Assembly (NCBI RefSeq): GCF_903645295.1
Contig: NZ_CAHJXM010000001.1
Coordinates: 1,675,501 to 1,739,500 of the forward strand
Direction of reading: 5' to 3'
Length of the DNA: 64,000 bases
DNA from: Bacillus sp. Marseille-Q1617
GTDB taxonomy: Bacteria; Bacillota; Bacilli; Bacillales; Bacillaceae_B
Below are positions 17,261-28,420 of this stretch, one piece after another. Under the pieces are notes generated by a model. It was not told the DNA's origin. It did no database searches and was given only the letters and a program-made list of their open reading frames with translations. Made by a program: the position numbers and the translations under genes. Position 1 is the stretch's first letter. The number at the start of each line of letters is the position of its first letter.

Positions 17261-18379
17261 ATGATGAAGAAAAAAGTACTGGTTGTAGATGATTCTGCAT
17301 TTATGAGAAAACTGATCAGTGATTTTCTATCCATTTCAGAACAAATGGAAGTGGTGGGGACTGCCCGTAATGGAGAAGATGCGATAACAAAAATAAAAAA
17401 ACTTTCACCAGATGTCATCACATTGGACGTCGAAATGCCCAAGATGAATGGTATTGAAGCATTGAAGAAAATAATGAAAGAATGCCCGGTTCCAGTCGTC
17501 ATGCTTTCCTCCACCACCAAAGCAGGAGCGGAGGAGACATTCAAAGCGATACAGCTTGGTGCGGTTGATTTCATTGCAAAGCCATCAGGTACAATCTCGC
17601 TCGACTTACATGAAATACAAGGTGAAATCGTGCAAAAGGTATTATCAGCCAGTAAAGTATCCATCACTAAACTACTGAACAACCGGTCTTTAACTACTTT
17701 TCACCAAGACAAAACAATCATTCGTAATAAAATGGGAACGTTGATGGGGAAAGAAGAGTTCACGGCAAAAGGAAGTCCTGCTTTCCCTTTTCATGATCAG
17801 AAGAAAGCGGCTATCATTCTGATAGGGACCTCTACGGGAGGACCAAGGGCATTGCAGCAGGTGTTGACTGACTTACCTTCAACTCTGGATGCACCGGTGC
17901 TTATCGTCCAGCATATGCCTCCAGGTTTTACTAAGTCCTTGGCTGACCGCCTGGACTCGCTTTCAAGTATCAGGGTAAAAGAGGCAGAGCATGGGGAGCA
18001 TCTTCAAAAAGGTACTGCTTATATCGCACCCGGCGGATTTCATATGAAAGTAATACAATCAGAAACTAAAATGAAAATCGAACTGAATAAAGAAGAACCT
18101 CCCCGTAATGGACACCGTCCGGCCGTTGATGTTCTTTTTGAATCAGCGGGAATAATCGATGGCTGTAATAAAATTGCGGTCATTATGACCGGAATGGGTT
18201 CGGACGGTACACAAGGGTTAAAAAAGCTGATGGGGTCCGGCGGTGTAAAGACGATCGCAGAGTCCCATGAAACGTGCATCGTTTACGGGATGCCGAAGTC
18301 AGTAATAGCGGCAGATCTTGCAGATGAAGTTGTGAATGTCGAAGAAATTGCTCAATCAATAATGAAGTACATGGTGTAG
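17261..18379 (+). CDS. cheB: Chemotaxis protein-glutamate methylesterase/deamidase CheB
   Basis: CheB removes methyl groups from chemoreceptors and is activated by CheA phosphorylation. AGGAGGTAAG precedes two adjacent ATG codons. The receiver domain (residues 4-120) has the phosphoacceptor Asp56 in VITLDVEMPKMNG. The methylesterase domain (about 180-370) has the serine in GTSTGGPRALQQ, the histidine in VQHMPPGFTKSLADRL and the aspartate in TGMGSDGTQGL. At 372 residues it is complete. Confidence 0.98.
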   Translation: MMKKKVLVVDDSAFMRKLISDFLSISEQMEVVGTARNGEDAITKIKKLSPDVITLDVEMPKMNGIEALKKIMKECPVPVVMLSSTTKAGAEETFKAIQLGAVDFIAKPSGTISLDLHEIQGEIVQKVLSASKVSITKLLNNRSLTTFHQDKTIIRNKMGTLMGKEEFTAKGSPAFPFHDQKKAAIILIGTSTGGPRALQQVLTDLPSTLDAPVLIVQHMPPGFTKSLADRLDSLSSIRVKEAEHGEHLQKGTAYIAPGGFHMKVIQSETKMKIELNKEEPPRNGHRPAVDVLFESAGIIDGCNKIAVIMTGMGSDGTQGLKKLMGSGGVKTIAESHETCIVYGMPKSVIAADLADEVVNVEEIAQSIMKYMV

Positions 18380-18394
18380 AGAGGTGTGAAGCAC

Positions 18395-20446
18395 ATGGAA
18401 ATGAGTCAATATTTAGAAGTCTTCATAGAAGAAAGTAAAGAAAACTTGCAAACCTGCAACGAACAATTGCTTGAACTTGAAAAAAGTCCGCAGAATCTAT
18501 CAATCGTAAACGAAATATTTCGTGCAGCTCATACATTAAAAGGTATGTCTGCAACGATGGGGTACGAAGATCTCGCCAACCTTACCCATAAGATGGAGAA
18601 TGTCCTTGATGGAATCAGAAATGAAAAGATTCATGTTACTCCTGAAATTCTTGATGTTGTATTTAAATCTGTGGATGACCTTGAGGAAATGGTCCTTTCC
18701 ATTTCAAATGGAGGCGACGGTAGAAGGGATATAACAGAAGTCACAGCCATGCTCCAGGCAATCGAAAATGGGGATGAAATATCTTCTTCAAAAGCAATGG
18801 CACAAAAAGAAACAGCGTCTGCGAAGGTTGAAGAAAAGCCTTCAATAGAGTATGAAGCTTACGAACAGACCGTAATTGAACAATCTTATGAAATGGGAAT
18901 GCATTGTTATGAACTTGCTGTGTCGCTTAGAGAAGATTGCCTTCTGAAGGCAGCAAGAGTATTTATGGTCTTTGAAGTACTTGAGAAAATCGGGGAAGTA
19001 ATTAAATCAAGACCTACTGTAGATAAACTCGAAGAAGAACAATTCGATCAAACATTTACCGTAACAATCGTAACGAATGAAAACTCACTTGACCTCAAAA
19101 AGAAAATAATGAAAGTATCAGAAGTTGAAAAAGTAGAAGTAATTGAAATAACACCTGGAATTCTGCAAAGCCATGGTAACGTACATACAAAAGAAGAACA
19201 AAAGCAGGAACAACAGACAGAAAATGCATCTGTAAAAGAAGCGGAACCTGTGAAAGATTCGGATTCTCCAAAAGAATCCCCAAAATCAACTTCCTCAAAT
19301 AAAACGATCCGAGTGAATATAGAACGTCTCGATATATTGATGAATCTATTCGAAGAGCTTGTTATTGACCGGGGAAGGCTGGAACAGATATCAAAAGATC
19401 TTGATAACCCTGAATTAAATGAAACAGTTGAGAGAATGACCCGCATTTCAGGTGATTTACAAAATATTATTTTGAATATGCGGATGGTACCGGTAGAAAC
19501 AGTCTTTAATCGTTTTCCACGAATGGTGCGTCAGCTGGCCAGAGATTTAAACAAAAAGATCAATATTGACATTGTAGGAGCGGAAACGGAACTGGATCGC
19601 ACGGTCATCGACGAGATTGGCGACCCATTGGTCCACTTGATCCGTAATGCGATCGACCACGGTATTGAAAAACCGGAAATCCGCTTGAAAAATGGTAAAG
19701 TCGAAGAAGGAACAGTCAAGTTAAAGGCTTACCATAGCGGAAATCATGTGTTCATTGAACTAGAGGATGACGGGGCTGGCATCAATACAGAGCGGGTCCT
19801 TGAGAAAGCGGTTCAAAAAGGGATTGTCAGTGAAGAAACTGCTCAGACACTGACTGACCGTCAAATTTATGAGTTGATCTTGGCTTCAGGTTTTTCTACG
19901 GCAGAACAAATTTCCGACATATCCGGAAGGGGAGTTGGATTGGATGTAGTGAAAGCAACGATAGAGTCGCTTGGTGGATCAATCACTATTGATTCCACTG
20001 AAGGGAAAGGCTCACTCTTTTCCATTCAGCTTCCATTAACTCTTTCTATCATCTCGGTGATGCTTGTGGAAATCGAGAAGGAAAAATACGCAATCCCATT
20101 ATCATCAATTATTGAGACAGCCATTGTGAAAAAAGAAGATATCATGAATGCACATAATCAAAGAGTCATCGATTTCCGTGGAAGAGTGGTACCGATGGTA
20201 TTTCTTGAGGATGTTTTCGAAGTTCCAAAAGAGAAAAAAGAAAATGAAGAATTCTATTCCACAGTAATCGTGCGAAAAGGGGAAAAGATGGCCGGACTTG
20301 TTGTTGATTCCTTTATCGGCCAGCAGGAAATCGTCTTAAAATCATTAGGGAATTATCTGACAGATGTATTTGCCATTTCCGGTGCCACCATTCTTGGTGA
20401 CGGACAGGTAGCGTTGATCGTTGATTGTAACGCATTAATCAAATAA
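18395..20446 (+). CDS. cheA: Chemotaxis histidine kinase CheA
   Basis: CheA is the receptor-coupled kinase that phosphorylates CheY, CheB and CheV-type proteins. I use ATG 18395 because GAGAGGTG fits it; the GTG at 18386 is inside that site. The phosphorylated histidine is His46 in FRAAHTLKGMSATMG. The P2 domain, the dimerisation helices, the ATP-binding N box (HLIRNAIDHGIEKP), the G boxes (DDGAGI; GRGVGLDVVK) and the C-terminal CheW-like domain follow in order over 683 residues. An acidic and Q-rich linker with EPVKDSDSPKESPKS separates P2 and P3. Confidence 0.98.
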   Translation: MEMSQYLEVFIEESKENLQTCNEQLLELEKSPQNLSIVNEIFRAAHTLKGMSATMGYEDLANLTHKMENVLDGIRNEKIHVTPEILDVVFKSVDDLEEMVLSISNGGDGRRDITEVTAMLQAIENGDEISSSKAMAQKETASAKVEEKPSIEYEAYEQTVIEQSYEMGMHCYELAVSLREDCLLKAARVFMVFEVLEKIGEVIKSRPTVDKLEEEQFDQTFTVTIVTNENSLDLKKKIMKVSEVEKVEVIEITPGILQSHGNVHTKEEQKQEQQTENASVKEAEPVKDSDSPKESPKSTSSNKTIRVNIERLDILMNLFEELVIDRGRLEQISKDLDNPELNETVERMTRISGDLQNIILNMRMVPVETVFNRFPRMVRQLARDLNKKINIDIVGAETELDRTVIDEIGDPLVHLIRNAIDHGIEKPEIRLKNGKVEEGTVKLKAYHSGNHVFIELEDDGAGINTERVLEKAVQKGIVSEETAQTLTDRQIYELILASGFSTAEQISDISGRGVGLDVVKATIESLGGSITIDSTEGKGSLFSIQLPLTLSIISVMLVEIEKEKYAIPLSSIIETAIVKKEDIMNAHNQRVIDFRGRVVPMVFLEDVFEVPKEKKENEEFYSTVIVRKGEKMAGLVVDSFIGQQEIVLKSLGNYLTDVFAISGATILGDGQVALIVDCNALIK

Positions 20447-20459
20447 GGAGGTATAGGTA

Positions 20460-20906
20460 ATGAGTGAGATGACAGCATTAACGGAGGATCTAAAGCTTAT
20501 CGTGTTTCAATTAATGGATAAAGAATATGCCATTCCTGTCAATCAAGTGCGGTCGATTGAGAAACTGCAGTATATAACCAGAGTACCTAAAACTCCATCT
20601 TATGTGAAAGGTGTCGTCAATTTACGGGGAGTAGTGACTCCGATCATCGATTTAAGGTCCAAGTTCGGACTGACTCCTGTTGAAACTTCAGATAGTACAA
20701 GAGTCATCATTGCAGGACTCCAGGATAAAGAAGTCGGATTGATAGTGGATGCGGCCAATGATGTGCTGGATGTCTCGAAGGACGCCATTGAACCTCCACC
20801 TGAAGTAGTCGGGGTTGTGGAAGCTGAGTATGTAGGCGGGGTAGTGAAGAAAGACAGGAGATTGCTTATCTTACTTCATTTGGACCACATCCTTGAGACT
20901 TTGTAG
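20460..20906 (+). CDS. cheW: Chemotaxis adaptor CheW
   Basis: CheW links CheA to chemoreceptors. The 148-residue single-domain protein begins after an excellent AAGGAGGT. It shows the family patterns FQLMDKEYAIPVNQVRSIE, TRVPKTPSYVKGVVNLRG and PIIDLRSKFGL. It follows cheA with a 13-base gap, and it lies just before cheC and cheD. Confidence 0.97.
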   Translation: MSEMTALTEDLKLIVFQLMDKEYAIPVNQVRSIEKLQYITRVPKTPSYVKGVVNLRGVVTPIIDLRSKFGLTPVETSDSTRVIIAGLQDKEVGLIVDAANDVLDVSKDAIEPPPEVVGVVEAEYVGGVVKKDRRLLILLHLDHILETL

Positions 20907-20916
20907 GAGATAACTT

Positions 20917-21549
20917 ATGGGATATGAACAAAAAATCAACTCTATGCATCTTGATATATTAAAAGAGATTGGTAATATCGGGGCTGGTCATGCAGCAACT
21001 GCCCTCTCGATTCTATTAGATAAACAAATAGATATGAAAGTTCCCAGCGTGAAGATCGTTTCCTTTGATCAAATAATGGAAATGGCAGGGGGAGCTGATA
21101 ATGTAGTAGTCAGTGTCTTTTTGCGGATTGAAGGAGATGCGCCGGGCAGCATGTTTTTTATACTTCCCCTTGAACAAGCATCAGCGTACATTAAATCCAT
21201 GACCCATGACGATAGCTTCTCTTTTCATGCTTCGCCTCCCTCTGACTTGGGGCTATCGGCCATGCAGGAATTAGGGAATATACTTTCAGGGTCTTACCTG
21301 TCATCTTTAGCGGATTTTACACAACTCAACTTATTGCCGTCTGTACCGTCTTTGTCGGTTGATATGGCCGGGGCCATCATCGGTTTCGGATTGATTGAAA
21401 TTTCCCAGGTCAGTGATTATGCAATAGTAATCGATACTGCTATAAAAGAAGTAGCAGCAGGTTCAGGAAGTGTGAATGGACATTTTTTCCTTCTTCCTGA
21501 TCCAGATTCACTGGATATCATCTTTCAATCCCTGGGTGTTCAAAAATGA
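20917..21549 (+). CDS. cheC: CheY-P phosphatase CheC
   Basis: CheC dephosphorylates CheY-P and is stimulated by CheD. The 210-residue protein has the two pseudo-symmetric active-site helices: DILKEIGNIGAGHAATAL near residue 10 and SAMQELGNILSGSYLSSL near 112, each with the E-x2-N pair. The stop overlaps the cheD ATG, which fits formation of the CheC-CheD complex. Confidence 0.97.
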   Translation: MGYEQKINSMHLDILKEIGNIGAGHAATALSILLDKQIDMKVPSVKIVSFDQIMEMAGGADNVVVSVFLRIEGDAPGSMFFILPLEQASAYIKSMTHDDSFSFHASPPSDLGLSAMQELGNILSGSYLSSLADFTQLNLLPSVPSLSVDMAGAIIGFGLIEISQVSDYAIVIDTAIKEVAAGSGSVNGHFFLLPDPDSLDIIFQSLGVQK

Positions 21550-22043
21550 TCCAGCTGCAGTCTGTCGTTAAAGTCGGTATCGCTGATATGAATACGGTGA
21601 GAGGAAGCGGTTCAATTCGGACTTCGGGACTTGGCTCATGTGTTGGTGTCGTTTTATTTGACGATTACTTGAAAATAGCCGGCATGGTACATGTCATGCT
21701 TCCAAGTTCTGCGATTGCTAAGGAAACACCACTGAATGCAGCTAAATATGCAGATTCAGGTGTGGAAGAGTTGATACGCAGGTTGAGGGTAATGGGAGCG
21801 GCTTTGCCAAGGTTGAAATGTAAAATGGCCGGGGGAGCCCAAATGTTTCAAGTTTCTTCGAAGAGTGAATTGATGAGAATAGGTCCCCGAAATGTAGAAG
21901 CAGTAAGAGAAGCACTGTTGAAAAAAAATATTCCGCTCATTGGGGAGGATGTAGGAGGCAGCAAAGGAAGAACGATAGAATTTTTTGCTGCTGATAGTAC
22001 GCTTCAGGTCCGTACCGTGAATGAGGGAACAAAAAGGTTATAA
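21546..22043 (+). CDS. cheD: Chemoreceptor glutamine deamidase CheD
   Basis: CheD deamidates receptor glutamines and cooperates with CheC. The 165-residue protein shows the catalytic cysteine in TSGLGSCVGVVLFD (about residue 33) and the histidine in GMVHVMLPSS (about residue 50). The conserved KMAGGAQMFQ and GEDVGGSKGRTIEF follow. It overlaps cheC by four bases. Confidence 0.97.
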   Translation: MIQLQSVVKVGIADMNTVRGSGSIRTSGLGSCVGVVLFDDYLKIAGMVHVMLPSSAIAKETPLNAAKYADSGVEELIRRLRVMGAALPRLKCKMAGGAQMFQVSSKSELMRIGPRNVEAVREALLKKNIPLIGEDVGGSKGRTIEFFAADSTLQVRTVNEGTKRL

Positions 22044-22076
22044 CAACAACGGAATAAATGAAGGAGGAGGAGTCTT

Positions 22077-22835
22077 ATGTCTCAGCAACCCGTTCGCACC
22101 GAAGAACAAACCTATTGGGATAAATGGATATCGAACCGTGACACTCAAGCGGGTGATCTGTTAGTGAAGAAATATATGCCCTTGGTGTCTTATCATGTTG
22201 CGCGAATTTCTGTCGGGCTGCCGAAAAATGTTTCGAGAGAAGATATCAAAAGTCTTGGGTTGATGGGATTACTCGACGCCCTTCAAAAATTTGATCCAAC
22301 AAGAGATTTGAAATTTGATACGTATGCTTCATTTCGCGTAAGGGGTGCCATTCTTGACGGCTTAAGGAAAGAAGATTGGCTCCCAAGGTCCACCAGGGAT
22401 AAAGCTAAAAGAATTGAAGCGAAAATGGTTGAACTTGAACAAAGACATCTTCGTCATGTTACAGCAGAGGAAGTAGCCGAAGAATTGGAGATGACTGCAG
22501 AGGATGTTTATCAAACTACTAATGAACATTTCTTTGCAAATGTACTTTCCATGGATGATCAGCTGACAGATGAGGACCATGACACTGGGACGTATTCCTT
22601 AAAGGATGAAAAGACGATCTCACCTGAGGAGGAAGTTTTGAAGGGTGAGAATTTGGTTGAATTGGAACAAACGATCAGGAAGCTTTCTGAAAAGGAACAG
22701 CTTGTGTTAAGTTTATTTTATAAAGAAGAGTTGACCCTTACAGAAATTGGGGAAATCATGAAGCTTTCCACATCCAGAATTTCACAAATACATTCTAAAG
22801 CCATTTTTAAATTGCGTAACCTGCTCAGTTCTTAA
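22077..22835 (+). CDS. sigD: RNA polymerase sigma factor SigD (FliA type)
   Basis: SigD directs transcription of late flagellar, chemotaxis and autolysin genes. The 252-residue protein has region 2 (LVKKYMPLVSYHVARI, then FDTYASFRVRGAILDGLRKE), region 3, and region 4 with a helix-turn-helix near the end (ELTLTEIGEIMKLSTSRISQ). GGAGGAGG precedes the ATG. Its place near the end of the fla/che operon is conserved in B. subtilis, where distance from the promoter matters for its expression level. Confidence 0.98.
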   Translation: MSQQPVRTEEQTYWDKWISNRDTQAGDLLVKKYMPLVSYHVARISVGLPKNVSREDIKSLGLMGLLDALQKFDPTRDLKFDTYASFRVRGAILDGLRKEDWLPRSTRDKAKRIEAKMVELEQRHLRHVTAEEVAEELEMTAEDVYQTTNEHFFANVLSMDDQLTDEDHDTGTYSLKDEKTISPEEEVLKGENLVELEQTIRKLSEKEQLVLSLFYKEELTLTEIGEIMKLSTSRISQIHSKAIFKLRNLLSS

Positions 22836-22859
22836 ACTTTTCGGAATGAGGTATGTTAT

Positions 22860-23168
22860 ATGAGTTTAAAGGCGATTGAAATGCAAATCGCGCTTCCGAG
22901 GACATTTGATGCGGCAAAACAGACAGCGCAGCTTAATATACACAATCATGTGGCTCAGAGCGCGGCAGGAACTGAAATGGAAAAAGAACTGAACAAAAAA
23001 AGGCACACAGCAACTGGAATTGAACAAAAAGGGAATGCAGGCCTTCAGAAGGACCATGATCGGAACCACGAACAGGATGAACATAAAAAGCAGAGAGATT
23101 CAACTTCAGAAGAAAACAAGTTCAATCCCCACCCATATAAAGGGAAAAAAATTGACTGCTCAGGTTAA
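22860..23168 (+). CDS. Small hydrophilic protein of unknown function between sigD and swrB
   Basis: I do not recognise this 102-residue product. It begins MSLKAIEMQIALPRTFDAAK, has a central region rich in K, E, H, D and Q with no hydrophobic segment, and ends NPHPYKGKKIDCSG. The ending looks like a conserved motif rather than random sequence. A modest GAGG lies 10 bases before the ATG. B. subtilis has no gene in this position between sigD and swrB. Co-transcription with the flagellar operon is likely from spacing (24 and 39 bases to the neighbours). An alternative frame at 23020-23211 overlaps it and looks less plausible. Confidence 0.65.
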   Translation: MSLKAIEMQIALPRTFDAAKQTAQLNIHNHVAQSAAGTEMEKELNKKRHTATGIEQKGNAGLQKDHDRNHEQDEHKKQRDSTSEENKFNPHPYKGKKIDCSG

Positions 23169-23207
23169 CTACATAAGAACAGCATATTCCAAAGAACAGG
23201 TGATACT

Positions 23208-23726
23208 ATGACCACGTTTTTATTCTTTGTATCGTTTCTGCTAAACATCGTATCCCTGCTTGCCATCATCATCCTTTATACAAGGCAGAACAGATTCATC
23301 GACCTTGAAAAACGGCAGGGGAAGATGCTTCAGGAGATGGAAGAGACGATTTCAACCTATCTTATAGAAATGAAAGAAGAAAATGAAGCCTTCATCAACA
23401 GCCTTCATCAAAGAAATGAAGAACCTTCATCCCATCCCGCACAGCCTGATTCCAGCCGTAAAGAGGAACCGTCCTCACTTGCCAATAAGCGCCTTCATGC
23501 AGCCAAAGCGTACAAGAAGCCGGCTGCTTCGGTTGAAAGGAACGAGGAGGATAGCGGTTGGTCCCCGCCTCTCCCTGATGACAGCAGGGAATTCGGGGGC
23601 GGATCATTGGTCACTCAAGTTATCACTCTCCAGCAAAAAGGGCTCTCTATTGAAGAAATTGCAAAAAGGCTTGGAAAAGGAAAAACAGAAATTGAACTTC
23701 TATTAAAATTTAATCAAAAATCATAA
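23208..23726 (+). CDS. swrB: SwrB-like swarming motility protein (DUF6115 type)
   Basis: The 172-residue protein has an N-terminal membrane helix (FLFFVSFLLNIVSLLAIIIL, residues 4-23), a coiled-coil stretch (about 35-65) and a low-complexity hydrophilic linker. It ends in a compact segment QKGLSIEEIAKRLGKGKTEI resembling a small helix-turn-helix, as in SwrB (YlxL) and DUF6115 proteins. B. subtilis SwrB promotes FliPQR/basal body maturation and SigD activity. The identification rests on architecture and on position between sigD and rpsB. Confidence 0.8.
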   Translation: MTTFLFFVSFLLNIVSLLAIIILYTRQNRFIDLEKRQGKMLQEMEETISTYLIEMKEENEAFINSLHQRNEEPSSHPAQPDSSRKEEPSSLANKRLHAAKAYKKPAASVERNEEDSGWSPPLPDDSREFGGGSLVTQVITLQQKGLSIEEIAKRLGKGKTEIELLLKFNQKS

Positions 23727-23733
23727 GAAGTTC

Positions 23734-23762
23734 TTGCTTGGGCAAAAGAGGTATGCTATAGT
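23734..23762 (+). promoter_or_regulatory. Promoter of rpsB
   Basis: A SigA-type promoter is visible: TTGCTT at 23734-23739 and TATAGT at 23757-23762 with a 17-base spacer. It lies after the swrB stop and would start transcription near 23769, giving an rpsB leader of roughly 115 bases. Confidence 0.7.
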
Positions 23763-23768
23763 ATTCAT

Positions 23769-24592
<824 letters not shown>

Positions 24593-24599
24593 TTTTAAG

Positions 24600-24637
24600 A
24601 AGGTGATAAGAGGGACTTACCCTTATCACCTTTTTTT
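24600..24637 (+). terminator. Intrinsic terminator after rpsB
   Basis: An 11-bp perfect stem, AAGGTGATAAG at 24600-24610 with CTTATCACCTT at 24622-24632, is followed by a run of T. It separates rpsB from tsf. Confidence 0.93.
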
Positions 24638-24800
24638 AAAGAGTATGCCCAACTGATGTCCCTTTTTCAAGGGGTATCGTTCTATGACTAATCATCTCAA
24701 AAACTGCAGAATGAACATGCGTTATATCGTTTATACTGACTACTGACTGCTTAATGAAATGATTTTAGTCTACATAGTTAAACTAAGGAGGAAACCCACT

Positions 24801-26498
<1,698 letters not shown>

Positions 26499-26499
<1 letters not shown>

Positions 26500-27056
26500 T
26501 GCCAAATACGATTATTGCAAATGCCAACGAAAGAATGAATAAAGCCATTCAAACTTTTTCTCGTGAATTGGCGAGTATCCGTGCGGGTAGAGCCAATGCA
26601 TCTTTACTTGATAAGATCACGGTAGATTACTACGGTGCTCCGACTCCGGTCAATCAACTGGCTGGTATTTCAATTCCAGAAGCAAGAATGCTTGTTATTC
26701 AGCCTTATGACAAATCAGCTTTGGGTGATATCGAAAAAGCGATTCTAAAGTCAGACTTAGGAATTACGCCTACTAGTGACGGTAATATCCTTCGTATCGT
26801 TATCCCTGCATTGACAGAAGAACGCCGTAAAGATCTGGTTAAACTAGTGAAAAAAGAAGCGGAAGATGCAAAAGTCGCGATTCGAAACATCCGTCGTGAT
26901 GCAAATGATGATTTAAAGAAGAAAGAGAAAAATGGCGACATCACCGAAGATGATCTTCGTGGATTCTCTGACGATGTTCAAAAAGCTACGGACGAGAGCA
27001 TCGCAAAAATCGATAGTATCTCGAAGGATAAAGAGAAAGAAATTTTAGAAGTTTAA
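26499..27056 (+). CDS. frr: Ribosome recycling factor
   Basis: RRF splits post-termination ribosomes with EF-G. The 185-residue, three-helix-bundle protein contains the signatures [33 protein letters not shown] and [20 protein letters not shown]. It begins one base before the pyrH stop ends. A terminator of the GGGCTG type follows. Confidence 0.98.
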
Positions 27057-27074
27057 TCCGACTATAAAAAATTT

Positions 27075-27127
27075 AAGGGGCTGGCCTATAAGTGAACTCA
27101 TATTCCTTATGGGACAGCCCTTTTTTA
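27075..27127 (+). terminator. Intrinsic terminator after frr (GGGCTG family)
   Basis: The arms GGGGCTGGCCTATAAG and CTTATGGGACAGCCC pair with one bulge and are followed by TTTTTT. Its arm sequence resembles hairpins at 33681, 60006 and 6379. Confidence 0.9.
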
Positions 27128-27227
27128 TTACATAACTTCTATTTCAATACATATAAAAAGCTGTCCGATTAACTGACGACAGAATTTGTAACTATTAAAA
27201 TCTTGTTGTTGTATCTAAGCAGTACCA

Positions 27228-27482
27228 GCTGTTGATTGGAGTGCAAGACGAAGACTCCTGCGGGAGAAGTGGCCAATTAGAAAAGCGGAAGGGCTTTGCT
27301 CAGAGGTGGGTGGCATAAGCCGAATCGGCCTGGAAGGCGCTCTTTGCCTTCTTGGTCGGTTTGGCTTATGACATGTGCCTCTAAGCCCTGCAGCTGGACA
27401 AGTGAGACCCCACAGGACCGCAGCGACGAAGAGGCTCACGGGTCACCCGCGGAAATCGAAGTCTTGTACGGAAATCAACAGC
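27228..27482 (+). repeat. Diverged copy of the intergenic palindromic repeat, with an inserted hairpin
   Basis: The element is bounded by a perfect 10-nt inverted repeat, GCTGTTGATT (27228-27237) and AATCAACAGC (27473-27482). It shares core blocks with the repeats at 51226 and 58569: AGACTCCTGCGGG, GTGAGACCCC, GAGGCTCACGGG, ACCCGCGGAAA and GAAGTCTTG. Between the first two blocks, bases from about 27271 to 27400 hold an extra hairpin with arms such as GGCATAAGCC and GGCTTATG. The large outer flanks of the other copies are absent. It occupies most of the 572-base gap between frr and uppS, which holds no gene. Confidence 0.8.
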
Positions 27483-27553
27483 GGAGTTTAAGAGAGATTT
27501 TAAAATATACTTAACAGTAAAATACTGGTATAGAAAAAGCATAAAGGATTTTG

Positions 27554-27582
27554 TTGAAGATATCTTCCTTGTTTTTTGATAT
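27554..27582 (+). promoter_or_regulatory. Possible promoter of uppS
   Basis: TTGAAG at 27554-27559 and TGATAT at 27577-27582 are spaced by 17 bases; an alternative -10, TATGAT, lies at 27580-27585. The position after the frr terminator and the repeat makes a promoter here plausible, but the match is moderate. Confidence 0.4.
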
Positions 27583-27628
27583 GATAGTAAAGGTAAATAT
27601 TTTTTGGATTGTTGCTGGAGGAAATCTT

Positions 27629-28420
27629 ATGCTAAACAAGCTTAAACAATGGAAACGACAACAAAATAATGAAGATGTTGATGAGCGCTTCCAGGAATTA
27701 TTAAAGCATCCCGTACCCGGTCATATTGCAATCATCATGGATGGTAATGGGCGCTGGGCACAGAAAAGAGCTCTTCCTAGAGTGGCCGGGCACCATGAGG
27801 GGATGAAATGTGTTCGCAGAATAACTAAACTGGCAAATGAGTTAGGTATAGAAGCTTTAACTTTATATGCATTTTCAACCGAGAACTGGAAACGTCCGAA
27901 GATGGAAGTTGAATTCCTAATGAAACTTCCTGAAGAGTTTCTCGGTACTTTCCTGCCTGAATTGATCGAAGAAAATGTACAAGTAAAGATGATGGGGGCG
28001 AAGGAAGCAATCCCTCCGCATACATTGAGGGCTGTGAACAAGGCGATTGATGCAACGAAAGATAACGACGGACTTATCTTGAATTTCGCCTTGAATTATG
28101 GAAGCCGTGCAGAAATACTCGATTCCATCAAACATGTCTTAAAAGACGTGCAAAATGGTATACTAGATGAAAAACAATTAAATGAGGAAGTTTTTTCAAA
28201 TTATTTGATGACGAAAGAATTGAAAGATCCAGATCTGCTGATCCGTACCAGCGGTGAAATCCGATTGAGCAATTTTATGCTTTGGCAGCTAGCGTATACT
28301 GAATTCTGGTTTACAGAGTGTTTATGGCCTGATTTCGGTAAAGAACAATTAGTTGAGGCAATTGAAGCATATCAAGGTCGTTCAAGACGATTCGGCGGGA
28401 TACAAAGTGAGGAATCATAA
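27629..28420 (+). CDS. uppS: Undecaprenyl diphosphate synthase
   Basis: UppS condenses eight isopentenyl diphosphates with farnesyl diphosphate to make the lipid carrier precursor for peptidoglycan and teichoic acids. ATG 27629 follows CTGGAGGAAA. The 263-residue protein has the catalytic Asp38 in IIMDGNGRWAQKR, FSTENWKRP near residue 105 and the C-terminal LLIRTSGEIRLSNFMLWQLA. The usual RTSGE-(Q/L/P)-R position is Ile here, a conservative difference. The stop overlaps the cdsA ATG. Confidence 0.97.
   Translation: MLNKLKQWKRQQNNEDVDERFQELLKHPVPGHIAIIMDGNGRWAQKRALPRVAGHHEGMKCVRRITKLANELGIEALTLYAFSTENWKRPKMEVEFLMKLPEEFLGTFLPELIEENVQVKMMGAKEAIPPHTLRAVNKAIDATKDNDGLILNFALNYGSRAEILDSIKHVLKDVQNGILDEKQLNEEVFSNYLMTKELKDPDLLIRTSGEIRLSNFMLWQLAYTEFWFTECLWPDFGKEQLVEAIEAYQGRSRRFGGIQSEES

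Noticed and set aside
23020..23211. Alternative + strand frame overlapping the small gene after sigD
   Set aside because: The frame at 22860 has the better start position and a plausible conserved C-terminal motif.
27215..27514. Open frames on both strands in the frr-uppS gap
   Set aside because: They are products of the GC-rich repeat; no ribosome binding site or protein-family pattern is seen.
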